From NCBI GenBank assembly GCA_013215915.1, contig JABSON010000005.1, positions 1 through 37,027 of the forward strand: DNA of 37,027 bases. The letters are read 5' to 3'. Positions 9,723-19,325 of the stretch are shown one piece after another (the stretch's first letter is position 1; the number at the start of each line of letters is the position of its first letter). This stretch comes from Campylobacteraceae bacterium (GTDB taxonomy: Bacteria; Campylobacterota; Campylobacteria; Campylobacterales; Arcobacteraceae). The translations under genes and the position numbers were made by a program. Below the pieces are notes generated by a model. That model saw nothing but the letters and a program-made list of their open reading frames with translations, searched no databases and had not been told where the DNA came from.

Positions 9723-10693
9723 ATAAAATATTAATATTTATAATAGCTTTAATAGCTGCTATTATTTTGTGGGTAGGCAGTACTTTTTACCAAGCATACC
9801 AACCAAAACCTTTAAGTATTCAAGGTGAGATAGATGCTCAATCTTATAATATTTCTTCAAAAGTAGCAGGTAGAATAAGTAAAATATCTGTTAAAAAAGG
9901 TGATATTGTTAAAAAAGGTGATTATATTTTTTCAATTACATCTGATGAAGTAAAAGCTAAATTAAAACAAGCACAAGCTTCTAAAGAAGTTGCAGAGGCT
10001 ATTAAAAATAAAGCTGATAAAGGTGCAAGAGTTCAAGAAATAGCAGCTTCAAAAAGTCAATATCAAAAAGCATTAGTAGCTCAAAAACTTATGAATACTA
10101 CATATAAAAGAATTAAAAAATTATATGATGAGGGTGTAATATCTCAACAAAAACACGATGAAGTATATGCAAAACTTGAAGCTTCAAAATATACATCTTC
10201 TTCTGCAAAACAGTTATATTTAATGTCAAAAGTAGGCGCTCGTATTGAAGATAAAAATGCAGCAAGAGCTAAAGAAAAAGTTTATGCTGGAAAAATTGAT
10301 GAAGTTGAAGCATATATCAAAGAGTTAGATATTTATTCTTTCCAAAGAGGTGAAGTTACTTCTGTTTTAATTCAAGAAGGAGAATTATCACCTAGTGGTT
10401 TTCCAATTGTTACTTTAACTGATATGAATAATTCTTGGGCTCGGTTTACTATTAGAGAAGATTTACTTCCAAGCTTTAAAAAAGGCACTATTTTTAAAGT
10501 TAAAATACCTGGTTTAGGAAATCTGTCATATGAATATAAAGTAAGTTTTATATCTGTAATGGGAAACTATGCAATTTGGAAAGCATCTCAAGCTGGAAAA
10601 GGTTTTGATATGAAAAGTTTTGAAGTTCATATGGAAGCTGTTGATAAAATTAAAGACTTAAGAGTTGGAATGAGTGTATTACTAGAATTATGA
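9719..10693 (+). CDS. HlyD-family periplasmic adaptor
   Basis: GEIDAQSYNISSKVAGRISKISVKKGDIVKKGD lipoyl-like motif; overlaps the TolC stop. Confidence 0.92.
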   Translation: MNKILIFIIALIAAIILWVGSTFYQAYQPKPLSIQGEIDAQSYNISSKVAGRISKISVKKGDIVKKGDYIFSITSDEVKAKLKQAQASKEVAEAIKNKADKGARVQEIAASKSQYQKALVAQKLMNTTYKRIKKLYDEGVISQQKHDEVYAKLEASKYTSSSAKQLYLMSKVGARIEDKNAARAKEKVYAGKIDEVEAYIKELDIYSFQRGEVTSVLIQEGELSPSGFPIVTLTDMNNSWARFTIREDLLPSFKKGTIFKVKIPGLGNLSYEYKVSFISVMGNYAIWKASQAGKGFDMKSFEVHMEAVDKIKDLRVGMSVLLEL

Positions 10694-11811
10694 TTAATGC
10701 ATTAAAACTAGAATTAAAAGAGATTAAAAATTCATTTTATCTCTTTTCTTTACTTACTTGGCTTCCTTTGTTAAACTTTTTTCTAATTATAATGATTTTT
10801 CATGGAGGTACTGCTCAGAACTTAGCTATCTCTATCGTTGATTATGACCAAAGCGCACTTTCAAGAAAAATAATACAAGATATTAATGCAACTTCAACCT
10901 TAAGAGTTAAATATATTCATTCAAATGTAAAAGAAGCAGCAAGAGATATATCTGCTAATAATATTTATGCAACTTTAGTTATTCCTAATCATTTTGAAAA
11001 AGATGTATTGTTAGATAAAAATCCAAAACTTACTGCTTTTATAAATGCTCAATATTTATTAATTGCAAAAATGGTGAAGTCAACTTTATCAGGAACACTA
11101 AGAGAAAGTTCAGTAAAAATAGATTTTTTAAATGCCTTAAAAAACAAATCTGCAGTCTCTGAGTCAAAATCTGCAGCAAATCCTATTAATATCCAAGTTA
11201 CAGCTTTTTATAATACTTATAAAAACTATTTCTTATTTTTAGTATCAGCAATTATTCCAAGTATTTGGCAAATATTTATAGCAATAGCAATTGTAGCTTC
11301 TATATCTCATACTTTTAAACAAAAAAAAGAAAAAGAGTTTTTTAAAGATGGAGTTATAAAAGGACTTATTGGAAAAACTTTACCATATACTTTAGTTTAT
11401 TTAGCCTGGGGAATTGTATTTTTACTTTATATGTATGGATATGAATCCTGGGTATTTAAAGGATCAATACCACTTACAATATTAGCTATGTTTTTAACAA
11501 TATTAGCATATCAAGCAATATCTTTATCTTTCTTTTGTATAAGTTTTCATCCCCTTCGTGCTCTTAGTATGACAGCTTTATATACAGCTCCTGCTTTAGC
11601 TTTTGTGGGAATTACTTTTCCAACTGAGAGTATGTCTGGTTTTGCAACATTTTGGCATAACATATTACCAATTTCACATTATTTAAAAATACAAATATTA
11701 GAATCATCAAGAGAAATAGACTTTTTACTTGTTTGGCCTATGTTTAAATCTTTATTATATTTTTTACCTATGTGGTTATTTGTTATTTATAAACTTAGGA
11801 AAATTAAATGA
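10690..11811 (+). CDS. ABC-2 type permease
   Basis: 373 aa; N-terminal TM, LAISIVDYDQSALSRKI extracytoplasmic domain, C-terminal TM bundle. Confidence 0.88.
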   Translation: MINALKLELKEIKNSFYLFSLLTWLPLLNFFLIIMIFHGGTAQNLAISIVDYDQSALSRKIIQDINATSTLRVKYIHSNVKEAARDISANNIYATLVIPNHFEKDVLLDKNPKLTAFINAQYLLIAKMVKSTLSGTLRESSVKIDFLNALKNKSAVSESKSAANPINIQVTAFYNTYKNYFLFLVSAIIPSIWQIFIAIAIVASISHTFKQKKEKEFFKDGVIKGLIGKTLPYTLVYLAWGIVFLLYMYGYESWVFKGSIPLTILAMFLTILAYQAISLSFFCISFHPLRALSMTALYTAPALAFVGITFPTESMSGFATFWHNILPISHYLKIQILESSREIDFLLVWPMFKSLLYFLPMWLFVIYKLRKIK

Positions 11812-12941
11812 CTTTTTTAGAAGTATTAAAATTTGAGTTTAATAATGTTATAAAAAATATTCCTATTCTTATGACATCAATTGGTGCAGTTATACTGTAT
11901 TCATTCTTTTATCCACAACCTTATACAAATGAAGTTGTTCAAACATTAAGAGTTTCTGTTGTTGATTTAGATAAAAGTGATCTTTCAAGAAAACTAATAT
12001 TCTCACTTAACTCAAGCCCCCAAATAGAAGTGTATAGACAAGATTTATCTTCAAATGATGCAAAAAAAGCCTTGTTAGAGAATAAAGTATCTGGACTTAT
12101 TATAATTCCAGCTCATTTTAAAAAAGACCTGCTTTTAAAAAAGAGTCCTACAATTGCTCTTGGAGCTGATGCTAATTATTTTTTAATTTATGGAAGTATA
12201 GTTGAGGGAGCTTTAAAAAGTATACTAACAAAAGCTGCTAGTATTAAAGTATCAAATTTACTTTTAAATGACGTACCTTTAGAATCTGCAAAAGAATCAT
12301 TTACATCTTTTTCTCTAAAATCTATATATTTATTTAATCCAGATATGTCTTATACCTATTATATCATTCCTGCTGTTTTTGTACTAATCCTGCAACAAAC
12401 TATACTAATGGGATTAGGTATGCTTGGAGCTTCTTATAATGAGAATAAATATAAAGTTGATGCATCTATTTGGATGAAAATATCTTCAAGAGTAATAATT
12501 TTTGGATCTTTGTTATTTATTAATACTTTATATTATTTTGGATTTACATTTGAGTTCTTTCATATACCTCATTTAGCAAATCTTACAGATATGCTTACAT
12601 TAATGATTCCTTTTATTTTATCAACAGTTTTTTTAGGAATATTATTTGGAGCACTTTTAAAAACTCAAGAACTAGTAACTCCTATTATTCTTTTTACATC
12701 TTTACCTATTATGTTTTCAGCAGGTTTTGTATGGCCAATAGAAGCGATACCTGAATTTATTACTTATTTGTCTTTATTTTTCCCTTGTACTCCTGCTATT
12801 CAAGGATTTCTAAAACTAAATCAAATGGGTGCAGATTTCGAATCTGTATTAGTTCAATATGGTATTTTATGGCTTCAAGCTATTTTATATTTACTTTTAA
12901 CTATATATGTTTTAAGAAGAAAAAAAGATTATTATAATTAA
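11808..12941 (+). CDS. ABC-2 type permease (paralogue of preceding gene)
   Basis: 377 aa; LRVSVVDLDKSDLSRKL; ATG overlaps previous stop. Confidence 0.88.
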   Translation: MTFLEVLKFEFNNVIKNIPILMTSIGAVILYSFFYPQPYTNEVVQTLRVSVVDLDKSDLSRKLIFSLNSSPQIEVYRQDLSSNDAKKALLENKVSGLIIIPAHFKKDLLLKKSPTIALGADANYFLIYGSIVEGALKSILTKAASIKVSNLLLNDVPLESAKESFTSFSLKSIYLFNPDMSYTYYIIPAVFVLILQQTILMGLGMLGASYNENKYKVDASIWMKISSRVIIFGSLLFINTLYYFGFTFEFFHIPHLANLTDMLTLMIPFILSTVFLGILFGALLKTQELVTPIILFTSLPIMFSAGFVWPIEAIPEFITYLSLFFPCTPAIQGFLKLNQMGADFESVLVQYGILWLQAILYLLLTIYVLRRKKDYYN

Positions 12942-12960
12942 ATCAATAATTATAAAATAG

Positions 12961-12998
12961 TTATGAGTAAGATAGTATCTATTTTACTCATAAAAATT
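12961..12998 (+). terminator. terminator of the exporter operon
   Basis: TTATGAGTAAGATAG-tat-CTATTTTACTCATAA, 15 bp with one G-U pair. Confidence 0.55.
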
Positions 12999-13085
12999 AA
13001 AATAGTAAATAAGTAAAAATAATTTCATTAAATTTAATATAAAGTCAGTAGCATATAAATAAAAATATTAAAGAATAGGATATTT

Positions 13086-13976
13086 ATGAATAAACTAAAG
13101 GCTGAATTTATACTGATTTATGTTGCATTTTCTTGGGGAATTGGTTTTCCACTTATGAAACTTGTACTTGATGAAAATGATACATTTACAATATTATGGT
13201 TACGTTTTTCTTTAGCCGCATTAGTATTTGCACCTTTTTTAATTAAATCAAAAGCTATATTTAAAATAAAAACATTATTAATTGGTTTAATTTTAGGTGT
13301 TTTTCTTTTTCTCACTTTTTCATTTTTTATAGTAGGCCTAAACTACACATCAGCTTCAAATACTGGTTTCTTAGCAGGACTTGGTATTATTTTTGTACCT
13401 ATTTTCTTATCAATTATTAAACAAAAACTACCTAGTATAGATAGTAGTATAAGTGCTTTCTTAGGAATTACAGGAATAATTATAATTAGTGGTGTGAGTA
13501 TGGGTGAAGTTAATAAGGGAGATATATTCGTTATTCTTGGAGCAATAACAAGTTCTATACATATAATAATTCTTGACCAATTTGTTAAAGAAGAAGATTG
13601 TATTCCTTTAACTTTCCTTCAATTATTAGTAATGGCTATTTTAGCAATGATAGTTGCATTTTATAATGATAACTTATTACCAAATGAATTTTCTTCTGAC
13701 CTTATACTTAGTATTGGTATCACGGCAATATTATCTACTGCAATAGCTTTTTGGTTACAAACTAAGTATCAATCTCAAACAAGTGCAAATCGAGCAGTAC
13801 TAATTTTTAGCCTAGAGCCAATATTTGCAGTGTTTTTTGCAGCTATATTATTAAATGAAAAAATCACAGTATCACTTTTTATTGGTGGTGGAATAATAGT
13901 ATTAGCAATGATTTATCCTTTGATTCATTCTAAAATTACGAGAAAAGATATTGATTTATCTTCTTGTGAAAATTAA
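13086..13976 (+). CDS. EamA/DMT-family transporter
   Basis: 296 aa, ten hydrophobic segments; two EamA-like repeats (FSWGIGFPLMKL; LEPIFAVFFAAILLNEKI). Confidence 0.9.
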   Translation: MNKLKAEFILIYVAFSWGIGFPLMKLVLDENDTFTILWLRFSLAALVFAPFLIKSKAIFKIKTLLIGLILGVFLFLTFSFFIVGLNYTSASNTGFLAGLGIIFVPIFLSIIKQKLPSIDSSISAFLGITGIIIISGVSMGEVNKGDIFVILGAITSSIHIIILDQFVKEEDCIPLTFLQLLVMAILAMIVAFYNDNLLPNEFSSDLILSIGITAILSTAIAFWLQTKYQSQTSANRAVLIFSLEPIFAVFFAAILLNEKITVSLFIGGGIIVLAMIYPLIHSKITRKDIDLSSCEN

Positions 13977-14173
13977 AATAAATTTATAAATCAAGTAGTT
14001 TTGAAAGAATTAAATTTTAATAAGGAATCAAAACTCAATGATTACTTCAATTTTTTTTCTGGTGCTTATACAAGTATATTCAAATAATATATTCATATTC
14101 ACTACAGATATAAATTATGATGTTAAGATTAAGTTAATATTCACATCATATAATTTCTATATAAAGGAATTAT

Positions 14174-15526
14174 ATGAAAATCTTATTATTACTGTTTTTA
14201 TTTTTTAATCTATTAAATGCTTTAAGTATAAATGAAACAAAACATTTATTAAATAAAACTTCCTTTTCTTATTCTAAAAATGATCTTAAAATATATTCTA
14301 AATTCTCAAAAGAAGAAGCTATTGAATATTTAATTAATCAATCTAAAAATCAAAATATTCTTGATCTTCCAAAAAATATAAAAAAAGTATCAATTATTGA
14401 TAAAAAATATAAAAAATTATCAAGAACCGAAAAAAAAGAAATAAGAAAAAGTCAAAAAATAAAAATAAAAGAATTGCAAATTTGGTGGATGAAAATGATG
14501 TTAAATCCATCTTTTTCATTTAGAGAAAAAATGACTCTGTTTTGGCATAATCATTTTGTATCATCTTATGATGTTGTAAAGAATCCTTTCTTTATGTTAA
14601 AACAAAATGAACTATACAGAATAAACTCACTTGGAAACTACAAGAACCTTGTTCATAAGTCTTCTAAAGATTTAGCTATGTTAATATTTTTAGATAACAA
14701 CTCAAATAAAAAATCATCTCCTAATGAAAACTACGCCAGAGAGCTCTTAGAGCTTTTTACTTTAGGTGAGGGCAATTACTCAGAAAAAGATGTAAAAGAG
14801 GCTGCAAGAGCATTTACAGGTTGGAGAGTTAATAAAAGAAAAGCTTTATTTAAAAAAGCTAAAAAACATCATGACTATGAAACAAAAATCTTTTTAAAAC
14901 AAAAAGGAAACTTTGATGGTGAAGATATAATTAATATTATATTCCAACAAAAACAAACATCAATTTTTATTATTTCAAAACTATATAAAGAATTTATATC
15001 AGAAGATTTAAATATGAGTTTAATAGCTACTTTAGCAGATGATTTTATAAAATCAAACTATGATATTTCTTTTTTGATGAAAAATCTTTTATTATCAAAA
15101 GACTTTTGGGATAATAAAACAAATCTAATTAAAAGTCCAATTGAATTTATGATTTCATTATATAAAAACATTAATATAGACTTAAGAGAAAAAGATTATA
15201 AATATTTCCTAAAAACTTCAAAAGCTTTAAATATGCAATTATTTAATCCTCCTGGTGTAAAAGGGTGGAGAGGGAATAAATATTGGATTGATAGTACTTC
15301 TATAATATTAAGACAAGAGTTTTTAAATAGAACAATAAGAAGACATTTAAATAAAAAGAAAATAAATGAATTAAATATATCTTCACTATTAGAGTTTGAA
15401 GAATATTTTTATCCAAAATTCTTAAATATTAAAAATGAGAAAATAAATAAAAGTTTTAAAAAACATAAACATTTGAAAAAAACATATATGTATTTATTAA
15501 ATAATTCAATATATCAGTTAAAATAA
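14174..15526 (+). CDS. DUF1800 family secreted protein
   Basis: Signal peptide; MMLNPSFSFREKMTLFWHNHFV, NENYARELLELFTLGEGNYSEKDVKEAARAFTGWR are DUF1800 hallmarks. Confidence 0.92.
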   Translation: MKILLLLFLFFNLLNALSINETKHLLNKTSFSYSKNDLKIYSKFSKEEAIEYLINQSKNQNILDLPKNIKKVSIIDKKYKKLSRTEKKEIRKSQKIKIKELQIWWMKMMLNPSFSFREKMTLFWHNHFVSSYDVVKNPFFMLKQNELYRINSLGNYKNLVHKSSKDLAMLIFLDNNSNKKSSPNENYARELLELFTLGEGNYSEKDVKEAARAFTGWRVNKRKALFKKAKKHHDYETKIFLKQKGNFDGEDIINIIFQQKQTSIFIISKLYKEFISEDLNMSLIATLADDFIKSNYDISFLMKNLLLSKDFWDNKTNLIKSPIEFMISLYKNINIDLREKDYKYFLKTSKALNMQLFNPPGVKGWRGNKYWIDSTSIILRQEFLNRTIRRHLNKKKINELNISSLLEFEEYFYPKFLNIKNEKINKSFKKHKHLKKTYMYLLNNSIYQLK

Positions 15527-15534
15527 GGAATAAA

Positions 15535-16695
15535 ATGAAAAGAAGAAATTTTATAAAAACATCAATTTTAACAGCTTTATATTTAATCGCACCTCTTAAT
15601 TTAAGTGCAAAAGAGAATAAAAAGAATAAAGATAAAACATTAATTTTAATAGAATTAAATGGAGGAGTAGATTATTTAAATACTATTATTCCACATAAAG
15701 AAAAAAACTATTATTCCTTAAGACCAAATTTAGCTTTAAATTCAGATGAATATAATATTTTAGATAAAAACTTAGCTTTAAATTCATCTTTGCCTTTTTT
15801 ATATAAAACATATAAAAACAAAAACTTAGCAATTATAAATGGTCTAGGATATAAAAAACCTAATTTATCTCATTTTAGAGCTATTCAAATAGTTGAAACA
15901 GCAAGCGAATCAGATGAGTATTTAAGTAAAGGATGGTTAAGTTATCTTGAAAATATAGATCTTTCAAAGCAAAGACCTGCACAAGCTATAGTAATTGGTA
16001 AAAGGAAAAAACCTTATTTGTTTTCATCAAATATAGATATTCTTCAAATAAAAAATGTAAAAGATTTTATTAAGAAGTCATCATATTTAAAAAATGAAAC
16101 TTATTCTTTAAATAATTCTTCTGAGCTAAACTTTTTATCAAAACAAAAAGAATCAATTATAAGAGCTAATAAAAGTTTATCATTATATATAAAAGAAGAT
16201 TTTAAAAGTAGCAAAGATTTTGAATTCTGTTCATTATCTAAATCATTTAAAGAAGCTTTAATTTTATTAGACTCAAAACTTTCAATTCCAGTAATAAAAG
16301 TATCTCAAAAATCTTATGATACTCATTCAAATCAAAAAGAAAGATTATCTTCTTTACTAAAAGATTTAGATAAAAGTTTAGAGTCTTTTGTATATGAGCT
16401 AAAAAGAAGAGATTTATATGAGAATGTATTAATTATGACTTATAGTGAATTTGGAAGAAGAGTTAAAGAAAATGGATCTAGCGGGACGGATCACGGAACA
16501 GCAACTTTTTCTTTTATTTTAGGAGGAGATGTAAAAGGTGGAATGTATGGTGAGTATCCATCTTTAAATAATTTAGAGAAAAATAACCTAATTTATACTC
16601 TTGAGTACAAAACTTTATACAATACTATTCTTTCTAGGTGGTTTTTACTAAAAACTAACAAATTTAATACTTATGACATATTAAATTTCATATAA
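15535..16695 (+). CDS. DUF1501 family protein with Tat-like signal
   Basis: MKRRNFIKTS N-terminus; YDTHSNQ and SEFGRRVKENGSSGTDHGTATFSFILGG motifs. Confidence 0.92.
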   Translation: MKRRNFIKTSILTALYLIAPLNLSAKENKKNKDKTLILIELNGGVDYLNTIIPHKEKNYYSLRPNLALNSDEYNILDKNLALNSSLPFLYKTYKNKNLAIINGLGYKKPNLSHFRAIQIVETASESDEYLSKGWLSYLENIDLSKQRPAQAIVIGKRKKPYLFSSNIDILQIKNVKDFIKKSSYLKNETYSLNNSSELNFLSKQKESIIRANKSLSLYIKEDFKSSKDFEFCSLSKSFKEALILLDSKLSIPVIKVSQKSYDTHSNQKERLSSLLKDLDKSLESFVYELKRRDLYENVLIMTYSEFGRRVKENGSSGTDHGTATFSFILGGDVKGGMYGEYPSLNNLEKNNLIYTLEYKTLYNTILSRWFLLKTNKFNTYDILNFI

Positions 16696-16721
16696 TAGAT
16701 AAAAAATATATAGGATTAATT

Positions 16722-17219
16722 ATGGCAAAAGAACACCAATTTGATATTTCAGCAAAATTAGATTTTCAAGAACTTAAGAATGCAATCGTTCAAGCTCAAA
16801 AAGAGTGTAATACTAGATACGATTTTAAAGGTATGGACAAAGAAATTAATTTTAATGAAGGAGCTAAAACAATTACTATTATTTCTGCAAGTGATAATAA
16901 AGTAGATGCAATTTATGATGTTTTACTTTCAAAACTAAATAAAAGAGGAATTCCTATTAATTCGCTTGATGAAGCAAAAATGGAAGATTCTTCAGGTGGA
17001 AATAGAAAATATACTTATCCTTTAATTGATACAATTCAAAAAGATGAAGCTAAAACTATTCAAAATGAAATTAAAAAATTAAAATTAAAAGTAAAATCAG
17101 TGAATCAAGGTGACGAAATTAGAGTTACTGGTAAGAATTTAGATGATTTACAAACTGTAATGGCTCACTTAAGAGGCTTAGATTTAAAATCACCTTTAGT
17201 ATTTGATAACTTTAGATAG
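16722..17219 (+). CDS. YajQ family cyclic-di-GMP/nucleotide-binding protein
   Basis: 165 aa; EHQFDISAKLDFQELKNAIVQAQKECNTRYDFKG. Confidence 0.93.
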   Translation: MAKEHQFDISAKLDFQELKNAIVQAQKECNTRYDFKGMDKEINFNEGAKTITIISASDNKVDAIYDVLLSKLNKRGIPINSLDEAKMEDSSGGNRKYTYPLIDTIQKDEAKTIQNEIKKLKLKVKSVNQGDEIRVTGKNLDDLQTVMAHLRGLDLKSPLVFDNFR

Positions 17220-17230
17220 ATTTAGCATAT

Positions 17231-17260
17231 AGAAAAACTAGCCTTTGGCTAGTCTTTTCT
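17231..17260. terminator. bidirectional terminator between yajQ-like gene and helicase
   Basis: ACTAGCC-ttt-GGCTAGT with A tract upstream and T-rich downstream. Confidence 0.6.
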
Positions 17261-18571
17261 AAACTTTCTGTTTGCATCTCTTTTAGTCGTTTTTTTAGAC
17301 TTAAGAGCTGGTTTAACATAAGGTCTTTTTTTAGGCATCTTCATACCTTTTTTCTCAGCTAGAGAAACTCTTTTAAATCTTGCAACTCTATGCTCTTTTT
17401 CAGTTAACTCAAAACCATCTAATTGCTCTTTATTAATTTCAAGCATTAAATCTTTTTGAATTTCAGCAAATTGTTTGTAATCTTTTACTGTTAATAAAGT
17501 AATTTCACAACCTCTATTTCCAGCTCTTCCTGTTCTTCCAATTCTATGAGTAAAATCATCAGTTGTTTCAGGTAGTGAGTAATTCACAACTATTGGTAAT
17601 TGAGGAATATCTATTCCACGTGCAGCAATATCAGTAGCAATTAAAACTCTAATTTCACCAGCTTTAAATTTTCTCATAGCTCTTGCTCGTGCTGGTTGTT
17701 TAATATCACCATGAATACAAAGTGAAGTTAAACCATCTAAATTTAAATGTTCAGTTAAAGTATCTGCCATTTTTTTAGTATTTACAAATACTAATAATTG
17801 AGAATAGTTTTTAGATCCAATTAAAAATGATAACATCTCTTTTTTCTGTTCTGAATCTACAGAATAAGCAATATGATCAATTAATTTAACTGTTTGTCTT
17901 CTATTTGTAACTTCTACAACAACAGGTCTGTTTAAAAATTCTTTTGCAAGTTTTTTAACATTCTGAGAAATTGTTGCCGAAAACATCATAATTTGTCTTT
18001 GAGGAGAAATTAAAGAAATAATACTTTCAATTTCTTTTACAAATCCTAATTCAAGCATAGTATCAGCTTCATCAACAACCATCATATTAACAGAAGATAA
18101 ATCTAAACCTTTGTTTACAATATGATCTTGTAATCTACCAGCTGTTGCTACAATAATATCTACACCTTTTTGTAGTTTGATTTGTTGAAGTTTATTTGAA
18201 ACTCCACCAAAGATTTCAGCATGTACAATATTCAAGTGTCTTGAATAATGTGAAATTGCTTTTGAAATTTGTTTTGCTAGTTCTCTTGTAGGAACTAAAA
18301 TTACACATCTAAGTGTTTTTACTTCATGGTGTTGAGTATCTTTAAGTTTCTCTAAAATTGGTAATACAAAAGCAGCAGTTTTACCTGTACCACTTTTTGC
18401 AGCTCCAATTACATCTAAACCTTTTAATAAAATAGGTATAGTTTTTTTTTGTATTTCCGTAGGATTTTCATATCCTTCTTCTACTAGTGCTTTTAGAATC
18501 TCATCACATAGTGCTATTGAACCAAATGTTTTGATAGTATGTCCTTCTTTTGCCTCTTTATTAGAGGTCAA
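17249..18571 (-). CDS. DEAD-box ATP-dependent RNA helicase
   Basis: AAKSGTGKTAAF, VDEAD, SAT, HRIGRTGRAG motifs; basic C-terminal tail. Confidence 0.95.
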   Translation of the reverse strand: MTSNKEAKEGHTIKTFGSIALCDEILKALVEEGYENPTEIQKKTIPILLKGLDVIGAAKSGTGKTAAFVLPILEKLKDTQHHEVKTLRCVILVPTRELAKQISKAISHYSRHLNIVHAEIFGGVSNKLQQIKLQKGVDIIVATAGRLQDHIVNKGLDLSSVNMMVVDEADTMLELGFVKEIESIISLISPQRQIMMFSATISQNVKKLAKEFLNRPVVVEVTNRRQTVKLIDHIAYSVDSEQKKEMLSFLIGSKNYSQLLVFVNTKKMADTLTEHLNLDGLTSLCIHGDIKQPARARAMRKFKAGEIRVLIATDIAARGIDIPQLPIVVNYSLPETTDDFTHRIGRTGRAGNRGCEITLLTVKDYKQFAEIQKDLMLEINKEQLDGFELTEKEHRVARFKRVSLAEKKGMKMPKKRPYVKPALKSKKTTKRDANRKFRKD

Positions 18572-18630
18572 TTTTTTTGCATTATAGCATAAAAACTAAA
18601 CAAATTACCCTAAGGGTAAATTGTTGTTTT

Positions 18631-18945
18631 TTATCCTAATTCATCATTTAAATAATCATCAATTAATTTAACTAAATCTTCGAATTTTTTATCACCTTGT
18701 TTATTAAATAAAACAATCTCTTCACCATGATCATCGTGAATAAAATGCTCTTCTTTTATAATATGTGAATATAATTCTTTTACATCATCAGTTGATTCTA
18801 TTTTATTAAAAAGAAACCAGAATACTGTTGTTTCTTCATGCCGCAATAAACCATAAGTTTTTTCTTCATTAATATAATCTTGAATAGTACCGTTTGTAAA
18901 ACTAGCACCAACAACAATATCATTTTCGTTTAATAACATTTCCAT
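18631..18945 (-). CDS. hypothetical acidic protein
   Basis: 104-aa ORF, codon usage consistent with neighbours; no family recognised. Confidence 0.55.
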   Translation of the reverse strand: MEMLLNENDIVVGASFTNGTIQDYINEEKTYGLLRHEETTVFWFLFNKIESTDDVKELYSHIIKEEHFIHDDHGEEIVLFNKQGDKKFEDLVKLIDDYLNDELG

Positions 18946-19041
18946 TTTTTCTACCTTTGTTTTTCAAATGGAATAATAACAAGTTTTCCTTAAAAACATT
19001 AACTAGTTTAAATATTTTTATTCTTTTAATATAAATAAATT

Positions 19042-19047
19042 TATAAT
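19042..19047 (+). promoter_or_regulatory. putative -10 box of the 28-codon gene
   Basis: TATAAT about 31 nt upstream of the GTG start. Confidence 0.45.
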
Positions 19048-19077
19048 AAGAGATATAAAAATACAAGGAGGTAATTA

Positions 19078-19164
19078 GTGAATATGAGTATAAACTATTT
19101 TATCGACGTTATTGTAAAGGTTGCAAATAAAAGGTCGAATGTATTTGTAAATTTCAATAATTAA
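19078..19164 (+). CDS. unlisted 28-aa small ORF (MNMSINYFIDVIVKVANKRSNVFVNFNN)
   Basis: AAGGAGG (19065-19071) 6 nt before GTG at 19078; in-frame ATG at 19084; TAA at 19162; own -10 and terminator. Confidence 0.5.
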   Translation: MNMSINYFIDVIVKVANKRSNVFVNFNN

Positions 19165-19203
19165 ATATTTAAAATTTTAGACAAATTTTACCCAATCCGT
19201 AAA

Positions 19204-19233
19204 ACGCCTACAAACTCCTTGTAGGTGTTTTTA
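19204..19233 (+). terminator. Rho-independent terminator after the small ORF
   Basis: ACGCCTACAA-actcc-TTGTAGGTGT followed by TTTT. Confidence 0.8.
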
Positions 19234-19243
19234 TTTATTTAGA

Positions 19244-19249
19244 TATAAT
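19244..19249 (+). promoter_or_regulatory. putative -10 box for the EI24-family gene
   Basis: TTTAGATATAATC; TATAAT preceded by T-rich periodic tract. Confidence 0.4.
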
Positions 19250-19325
19250 CTTTCTAATTATATATCAAATATTTTAATTTAAAATGTTCATTAATAAATT
19301 GATTTTATAATAAATAAGGATAAAA

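Noticed and set aside
13118-13315. 65-aa minus-strand ORF
   Set aside because: Antisense shadow of the EamA transporter.
14038-14208. 56-aa ORF MITSIFFLVLIQVYSNN...
   Set aside because: Overlaps the DUF1800 start out of frame and is I/F/Y/N-rich as expected from random AT-rich sequence; the SD spacing is poor.
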